A program made the translations under genes and the position numbers. A stretch of DNA of 28,032 nucleotides from JAMIFN01 sp035906235 (GTDB taxonomy: Bacteria; Pseudomonadota; Gammaproteobacteria; Burkholderiales; Burkholderiaceae_C). This document shows, piece after piece, positions 24,311 through 28,032 of this stretch (the stretch's first letter is position 1; the number at the start of each line of letters is the position of its first letter). Below the pieces are notes generated by a model. The model searched no databases. It saw only the letters and a program-made list of their open reading frames with translations, and was not told the origin of the DNA. Location of the stretch: NCBI GenBank assembly GCA_035906235.1, contig JAMIFN010000116.1:1-28032 (forward strand), written 5' to 3'.

Positions 24311-24386
24311 GCGGGAATAGCTCAGTTGGTAGAGCGCAACCTTGCCAAGGTTGAGGTCGCGAGTTCGAATCTCGTTTCCCGCTCCA
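24311..24386 (+). tRNA. tRNA-Gly(GCC)
   Basis: A 76-nt cloverleaf from GCGGGAATAGCTCAGTTGG to the encoded CCA. The acceptor GCGGGAA pairs with TTCCCGC. The anticodon stem CAACC/GGTTG holds the loop TTGCCAA with anticodon GCC. The T-arm contains GTTCGAATC. All arms are standard. Confidence 0.98.
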
Positions 24387-24393
24387 AATATCC

Positions 24394-24437
24394 AAAGGCA
24401 AGCAGAATATTCATATCTTGCTTGCCTTTTTTATTTT
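24394..24437 (+). terminator. terminator-like hairpin between two tRNA genes
   Basis: AAAGGCAAGC (24394-24403) pairs perfectly with GCTTGCCTTT (24420-24429), with a 16-nt A/T-rich loop, followed by TTTTTATTTTT. This has the form of an intrinsic terminator. It ends only a few bases before tRNA-Cys, so that tRNA must be made by read-through or from a promoter hidden in or near the hairpin. Confidence 0.7.
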
Positions 24438-24439
24438 TC

Positions 24440-24513
24440 GGCGCGATAGCAAAGCGGTTATGCCCCGGATTGCAAATCCGGTTAGACCAGTTCGACTCTG
24501 GTTCGCGCCTCCA
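24440..24513 (+). tRNA. tRNA-Cys(GCA)
   Basis: A 74-nt cloverleaf from GGCGCGATAGCAAAGCGG to the encoded CCA. The acceptor GGCGCGA pairs with TCGCGCC. The anticodon stem CCGGA/TCCGG holds the loop TTGCAAA with anticodon GCA. The T-arm contains GTTCGACTC. It follows tRNA-Gly after 53 bp that contain a terminator-like hairpin. Confidence 0.98.
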
Positions 24514-24528
24514 GTTAAATCAATAACT

Positions 24529-24556
24529 TGCAGCACATTATAAAAATAAAGCTGCA
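24529..24556 (+). terminator. weak hairpin after tRNA-Cys
   Basis: TGCAGC (24529-24534) and GCTGCA (24551-24556) form a 6-bp stem with a 16-nt A/T-rich loop, followed by TTTC. It could end the tRNA transcript, but the T-run is short and the stem weak. Confidence 0.3.
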
Positions 24557-24679
24557 TTTCATCCCGTAAGATCCCATCCGTTTCGGTTGACCACAGCCTC
24601 TGCTCCCATAACAAGGCTTGGCTATTACCAATTAAATCGGCACTGCTTAAGGTCTAAATGGAACTGGAGTGATGAAGCC

Positions 24680-25465
24680 ATGTTAGACCTGTTATTCATC
24701 TGCCTAGCCGCTTTGGCTGCTGGCGTGATGGATGCCATCATCGGCGGCGGTGGCCTGCTGCTGCTGCCCGCTTTGCTTGATGTGTTGCCGCAGCACGCCT
24801 TGGCCGATGTCTTGGCGCTGAATAAGGCGGCTTTGCTCAGTGGCACGGTGCTGGCCGCTTGGCGCTATACCCACCATACGCGGCGGCGCGCTTGGCAGGG
24901 CGGGGCATTGCCACGGGGTTTGCCGCTGGCAGCCTTATTGGCTATGGTTGCGTCTTGGCTGGGGGCGCTGGCCATCAGCCATTTAAGCCTGCGCGAGACC
25001 GCAGCCCTGCGCCAGGCCCTGCCTTTCGTGCTCTTGGCGCTGCCGATTTATGTGTTTTTTCACAAAGATTTGGGCAAGCTACCAGCCGCGCATATAGCCA
25101 AAAATACGCCGCATTCGGCCATCAAATTTGTCCTGATCGGCCTCGTCATGGGCTTTTACGACGGCTTTTTTGGCCCAGGTACGGGCAGCTTGCTGATGGT
25201 TGCCGTCGTGCGTTTGATGGGTTATGACTTTTTGCACGCCAGCGCCGCAGCGCGCCTCTTGTGTGTGGCCACGGGGCTAGCGGCCTTGCTGTATTTTGGC
25301 TGGCAAGGGCATATTTTGTGGGCCTGGGTTTTGCCTCTGGCGCTGGCTAATATGGCGGGCGGCTGGCTGGGTACGCATTTGGCGCTGCGCCACGGCTCGG
25401 GTTTTGTGCGCTGGTTTTTTATCGTTGGTGTTAGCGTCTTGGTTGGCAAAATGCTGCTGAGCTGA
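24680..25465 (+). CDS. TSUP family (TauE/SafE, DUF81) membrane transporter
   Basis: A 261-residue integral membrane protein with about eight hydrophobic segments. The two family repeats are visible: AAGVMDAIIGGGGLLLLPALL near the start (AAGVMDAIIGGGG, then LLLLPALL) and MGFYDGFFGPGTGSLLMVAV in the second half. Such proteins move sulfur-containing or small organic anions, such as sulfite, sulfolactate or taurine-derived compounds; the substrate here cannot be told. The ATG at 24680 has GGAG 10 bp upstream and starts the first membrane segment directly. The longer in-frame start at 24587 would add a polar stretch without family likeness. prlC follows after 41 bp. Confidence 0.9.
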   Translation: MLDLLFICLAALAAGVMDAIIGGGGLLLLPALLDVLPQHALADVLALNKAALLSGTVLAAWRYTHHTRRRAWQGGALPRGLPLAALLAMVASWLGALAISHLSLRETAALRQALPFVLLALPIYVFFHKDLGKLPAAHIAKNTPHSAIKFVLIGLVMGFYDGFFGPGTGSLLMVAVVRLMGYDFLHASAAARLLCVATGLAALLYFGWQGHILWAWVLPLALANMAGGWLGTHLALRHGSGFVRWFFIVGVSVLVGKMLLS

Positions 25466-25506
25466 GTTGCTTGTTTTTGGCCTTTTTACCTCCATTTGCT
25501 TAATCT

Positions 25507-27561
25507 ATGAATCCATTGCTCGACTTTTCCGCTCTGCCCGCTTTTGACCGCATCACGCCTAGCGACATAGCCCCCGCTATCGAAGTTTTGCTACGCGACT
25601 GCGAGGCGGCACTCAAACAAGTGCTGCAGCCAAGTTTTCCCGCGCAGTGGCCTGCCCTTGCACAAACCCTGGATGTGGCGGTAGAAAAACTCGGCATCGC
25701 CTGGGGCGCCATCAGCCACCTCAACGCCGTGGCCGACACGCCAGCGCTGCGTGCGGCCTACACCGCGCAATTGCCGGTGGTGACGGAGTTTTTCACCCGC
25801 ATGGGCGCCGATGAAGGCCTTTACGCCAAATACAAAGCCATAGACCCCGCCAGTTTGAATGCCGAACAAGCCAAGGCGCGCGACAACACCCTGCGCGGCT
25901 TTGTGCTGGGCGGGGCTGAACTGCAGGGTGCTGCCAAAGAACGCTTTGCCGCGATTCAAGAGCGCCAAGCCGAGCTGGCGCAAAACTTTAGCGAGCATGT
26001 GCTGGACGCCACCGATGCTTGGGTTTTGTACACCACGCACCAAGAAGCCGCAGGCTTGCCCGCCGATGTGCTGCAAGCTGCGGCTGAGTTGGCGCAAGCC
26101 GATGCCGCCAAAGACGGCGTAAGCGTGGATGAAAACAGCATCAAACTGACGCTGAAAATGCCCAGCTATCTGCCGGTGATGCAGTTTGCCCAAAGCAGCG
26201 CCCTGCGCCAGCAGCTCTACCGTGCTTACGCCACCCGTGCCTCTGAATTAGGCGCCAAGCCAGAATGGGACAACAGCGCGGTGCTGGACGAAATATTGGC
26301 CTTGCGTGCCGAGGAAGCCCAGCTCTTGGGCTATGCCAATTTTGCCCAGCTATCGTTGGTGCCCAAAATGGCCGATACGCCCGAGCAAGTCATCGCTTTT
26401 CTGCGCGATTTAGCCGCCCGCGCCCGCCCTTATGCCGAGCAAGATGTGGCCGATCTGCGTGCCTTTGCCGCCGCCGAACTGGGTATGAGCGATCCGCAGG
26501 CTTGGGACTGGACTTACATCAGCGAAAAGCTGAAAGAAGCGCGTTACGCCTTTAGCGAACAAGAAGTGCGCCAGTACTTCCCCGCGCCCAAGGTGCTCGC
26601 TGGCCTGTTTACCATTGTGCAAAAGTTGTTTGGCGTGCAAATTAGCGCTGACAGCGCCCCTGTGTGGCATGAAGCGGTGGAGTTTTTCCGTATCGAGCGC
26701 GAAGGCCAGCTTATCGGCCAGTTTTATTTAGACCAACCCGCCCGCACCGGCAAACGCGGCGGCGCCTGGATGGACGATGTGCGCAGCCGCTGGCTGCGCC
26801 CCGATACGGCTGCGCTGCAAACGCCGGTGGCGCAATTGGTGTGCAACTTTCCTGCAGGCGTGGGCGGCAAGCCCGCGCTGCTCACGCATGACGACATCAC
26901 CACCCTCTTCCACGAATTTGGCCATGGCCTGCACCATCTGCTGACGCAGGTGAACGAACACGATGTCGCCGGCATCAGCGGTGTGGAGTGGGACGCGGTC
27001 GAGCTGCCCAGCCAGTTTATGGAAAACTTCTGCTGGGAATGGGAAGTGCTGCAGGGCATGAGCGCCCATGTGGACACGGGCGCACCCCTGCCCCGCGCCT
27101 TGTTCGACAAAATGCTGGCCGCCAAAAACTACCAAAGCGGCATGCAAACCCTGCGCCAGGTGGAATTTGCTTTATTCGATATGCAATTGCATAGTGCCGC
27201 GCAGGTGAATGTCATGGACACCTTGGCTGCCGTGCGTGCCGAAGTCGCCGTGCTGCCCAGCCCCGCCTTTAGCCGCAGTGCGCACAGCTTTAGCCATATT
27301 TTTGCAGGCGGTTATGCGGCGGGCTATTACAGCTATAAATGGGCAGAACTGCTGTCTGCCGATGCCTACGCCGCCTTTGAAGAAGATGCCAGCTGCCCGC
27401 CTGCGCAAAACGCCGCCGTGGGGCAGCGTTATCTGCGCGAAATTTTAGAAAAAGGCGGCAGCCGCAGCGCAGCCGAGAACTTCGCGGCCTTTCGTGGCCG
27501 TGCGCCGCAATTGGACGCCTTGCTGCGACATCAGGGCATGGCCGCGCCGCTGGCAATCTGA
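25507..27561 (+). CDS. prlC: oligopeptidase A, M3 family zinc metallopeptidase
   Basis: Cytosolic zinc peptidase that cuts short peptides, including signal-peptide fragments and products of ATP-dependent proteases such as Lon. It has 684 residues, the usual length. The HEXXH zinc site is HEFGHGLHHLL at His469-Glu470-His473, and the third ligand is probably Glu499 in AVELPSQFMENF. The segment AGGYAAGYYSYKWAELLSAD near the C-terminus is the substrate-binding Gly/Tyr loop of M3 enzymes. The start is ATG 25507 (MNPLLDFSALPAFDRI), consistent with the family. No clear ribosome-binding site precedes it. Co-transcription with the TSUP gene is likely. Confidence 0.97.
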   Translation: MNPLLDFSALPAFDRITPSDIAPAIEVLLRDCEAALKQVLQPSFPAQWPALAQTLDVAVEKLGIAWGAISHLNAVADTPALRAAYTAQLPVVTEFFTRMGADEGLYAKYKAIDPASLNAEQAKARDNTLRGFVLGGAELQGAAKERFAAIQERQAELAQNFSEHVLDATDAWVLYTTHQEAAGLPADVLQAAAELAQADAAKDGVSVDENSIKLTLKMPSYLPVMQFAQSSALRQQLYRAYATRASELGAKPEWDNSAVLDEILALRAEEAQLLGYANFAQLSLVPKMADTPEQVIAFLRDLAARARPYAEQDVADLRAFAAAELGMSDPQAWDWTYISEKLKEARYAFSEQEVRQYFPAPKVLAGLFTIVQKLFGVQISADSAPVWHEAVEFFRIEREGQLIGQFYLDQPARTGKRGGAWMDDVRSRWLRPDTAALQTPVAQLVCNFPAGVGGKPALLTHDDITTLFHEFGHGLHHLLTQVNEHDVAGISGVEWDAVELPSQFMENFCWEWEVLQGMSAHVDTGAPLPRALFDKMLAAKNYQSGMQTLRQVEFALFDMQLHSAAQVNVMDTLAAVRAEVAVLPSPAFSRSAHSFSHIFAGGYAAGYYSYKWAELLSADAYAAFEEDASCPPAQNAAVGQRYLREILEKGGSRSAAENFAAFRGRAPQLDALLRHQGMAAPLAI

Positions 27562-27608
27562 TTTTGGCAGCGCTTTTTCTGCTTCTGGCTGAAGTAACTA
27601 TGGCGTAG

Positions 27609-27626
27609 GTCGGGCTTTAGCCCGAC
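27609..27626 (+). repeat. GTCGGGCT-TT-AGCCCGAC hairpin repeat
   Basis: A perfect 8-bp stem with a TT loop. It is preceded by GTAG, giving the form GTAGGTCGGGC, which I know as a frequent extragenic repeat in several beta- and gammaproteobacterial genomes. The left arm recurs at 27656-27663 (GTCGGGCT). It may serve as a transcript-end hairpin for prlC. Confidence 0.6.
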
Positions 27627-27692
27627 TTGTCCGTTGCTTGGTTTGGTTTACTTTTGTCGGGCTAAATCTAGGGCTGGCGCTTGAACACCTAG

Positions 27693-27712
27693 ATTCCCGC
27701 CTGCGCGGGAAT
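27693..27712 (+). repeat. dRS3-like palindrome
   Basis: ATTCCC, eight bases (GCCTGCGC), then GGGAAT: an exact fit to the ATTCCC-N8-GGGAAT form of the neisserial dRS3 repeat. It is followed by GAC. In Neisseria such repeats are targets for insertion of filamentous phage and some IS elements. Similar repeats occur in other proteobacteria. It partly overlaps the AATCTAGG/CCTAGATT inverted repeat on its left. Confidence 0.65.
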
Positions 27713-27730
27713 GACGAATCCGGAAGCTGC

Positions 27731-27926
27731 TCAGTCTTGCAGCTGCTCCAAGATGGCGAAAGAAAGGGTTTTGACGACGGCCGCTGCGCTTAACTTTTCT
27801 GCGAAAAGTTAGCCTACGCCGAAACCCCGCCAGAAACGCCTCAGCCTTGCAGCTGCTCCAAGATGATCTGAAGAGGGGTTTTGACGACGGCCGCTGCGCT
27901 TAACTTTTCTGCGAAAAGTTAGCCTA
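27731..27926 (+). repeat. two 86-bp direct repeats with hairpin core, 110 bp apart
   Basis: Unit 1 (27731-27816) and unit 2 (27841-27926) agree except near one T/C change and the GGCGAAAGAAAG versus ATCTGAAGAGG section. Both contain GCAGCTGCTCCAAGAT, GGTTTTGACGACGG, and the hairpin AACTTTTC-TGC-GAAAAGTT (27792-27810, 27902-27920). After unit 1 the element ends CGCCGAAA. Unit 2 breaks off after AGCCTA, just before an open frame. The hairpin core equals the element found between nuoC and nuoD. Confidence 0.8.
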
Positions 27927-27929
27927 GCA

Positions 27930-28032
27930 ATGGCGCAGGCCAAGGTAGTTGCCGAGAAGATTCGCGCCGCTATCTCCGAACCCTATTTTCTCGATATCAC
28001 GGCAAATGATGGCTCGTTACGCCATATCGAGC
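27930..28032 (+). CDS. unrecognised open frame, cut by window end
   Basis: An ATG at 27930 opens a frame that is still open at the window end (34 codons; starts MAQAKVVAEKIRAAISEPYF, then LDITANDGSLRHIE). I do not recognise the protein. The ATG comes 4 bp after the end of a repeat unit and has no ribosome-binding site. The frame is open further upstream through the repeat to 27885. It could be a real gene whose upstream DNA was replaced by the repeat, a gene fragment, or a chance frame. Confidence 0.35.
   Translation, partial: MAQAKVVAEKIRAAISEPYFLDITANDGSLRHIE

Larger units (their letters stand above)
27562..27929. other. repeat-rich non-coding region after prlC
   Basis: 368 bp without a convincing gene. 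From left to right: a perfect 8-bp hairpin of the GTCGGGCT type, a second GTCGGGCTAAA block at 27656-27666, an inverted repeat AATCTAGG/CCTAGATT (27665-27695), a dRS3-like palindrome, and two 86-bp repeats 110 bp apart that carry the same hairpin core as the nuoC-nuoD element. No terminator with a clear T-run follows prlC. Confidence 0.75.

Noticed and set aside
27731..27926. Possible CRISPR array
   Set aside because: Only two units, 86 bp long with an internal hairpin and a 24-bp spacer. The same core also occurs alone at nuoC-nuoD. No cas genes are present.

Overview
The window carries one long minus-strand block (about 1 to 21.4 kb) followed by a plus-strand block (about 21.7 kb to the end), in moderately GC-rich DNA. 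Gene content and order (14 nuo genes with DUF2818 after nuoN, a tRNA-Leu before nuoA, betaproteobacterial-type L3/L4, NuoD and ErpA) point to a betaproteobacterium of the order Burkholderiales. A family such as Comamonadaceae is my best guess. It rests partly on remembered repeat families and was not tested by any search.

Minus strand, read in transcription order from right to left: rlhA (23S rRNA hydroxylation protein), thiL, a small secreted protein of unknown function, erpA (Fe-S carrier), a DUF488 protein, tRNA-Leu(GAG), then nuoA-B-C-D-E-F-G-H-I-J-K-L-M-N plus DUF2818. This is the full proton-pumping NADH:quinone oxidoreductase (complex I): NuoEFG form the NADH-oxidising arm, NuoBCDI the quinone-reducing arm, and NuoAHJKLMN the membrane pump. 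ErpA could deliver Fe-S clusters to this enzyme. The left edge holds rplC and a truncated rplD, the start of a ribosomal protein operon that lacks rpsJ at its head.

Plus strand: lon protease, tRNA-Gly(GCC), tRNA-Cys(GCA), a TSUP (TauE/SafE) membrane transporter, prlC (oligopeptidase A), and a repeat-rich non-coding stretch that leads into an unrecognised open frame cut by the window end.

I see no CRISPR array, prophage, insertion sequence or defence system. The unusual material is small repeats. (1) At the nuoC-nuoD junction the first 11 codons of nuoD occur twice, 133 bp apart, with only synonymous differences. A REP-like hairpin element lies between the copies, and together they create a 42-codon upstream frame. 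(2) The same hairpin core recurs twice, 110 bp apart, near 27.8 kb. (3) A different 29-nt dispersed repeat occurs between nuoM and nuoN, upstream of thiL, in a weak copy upstream of lon, and inside the coding sequence of nuoG. (4) A dRS3-like palindrome and a GTCGGGCT hairpin lie downstream of prlC.
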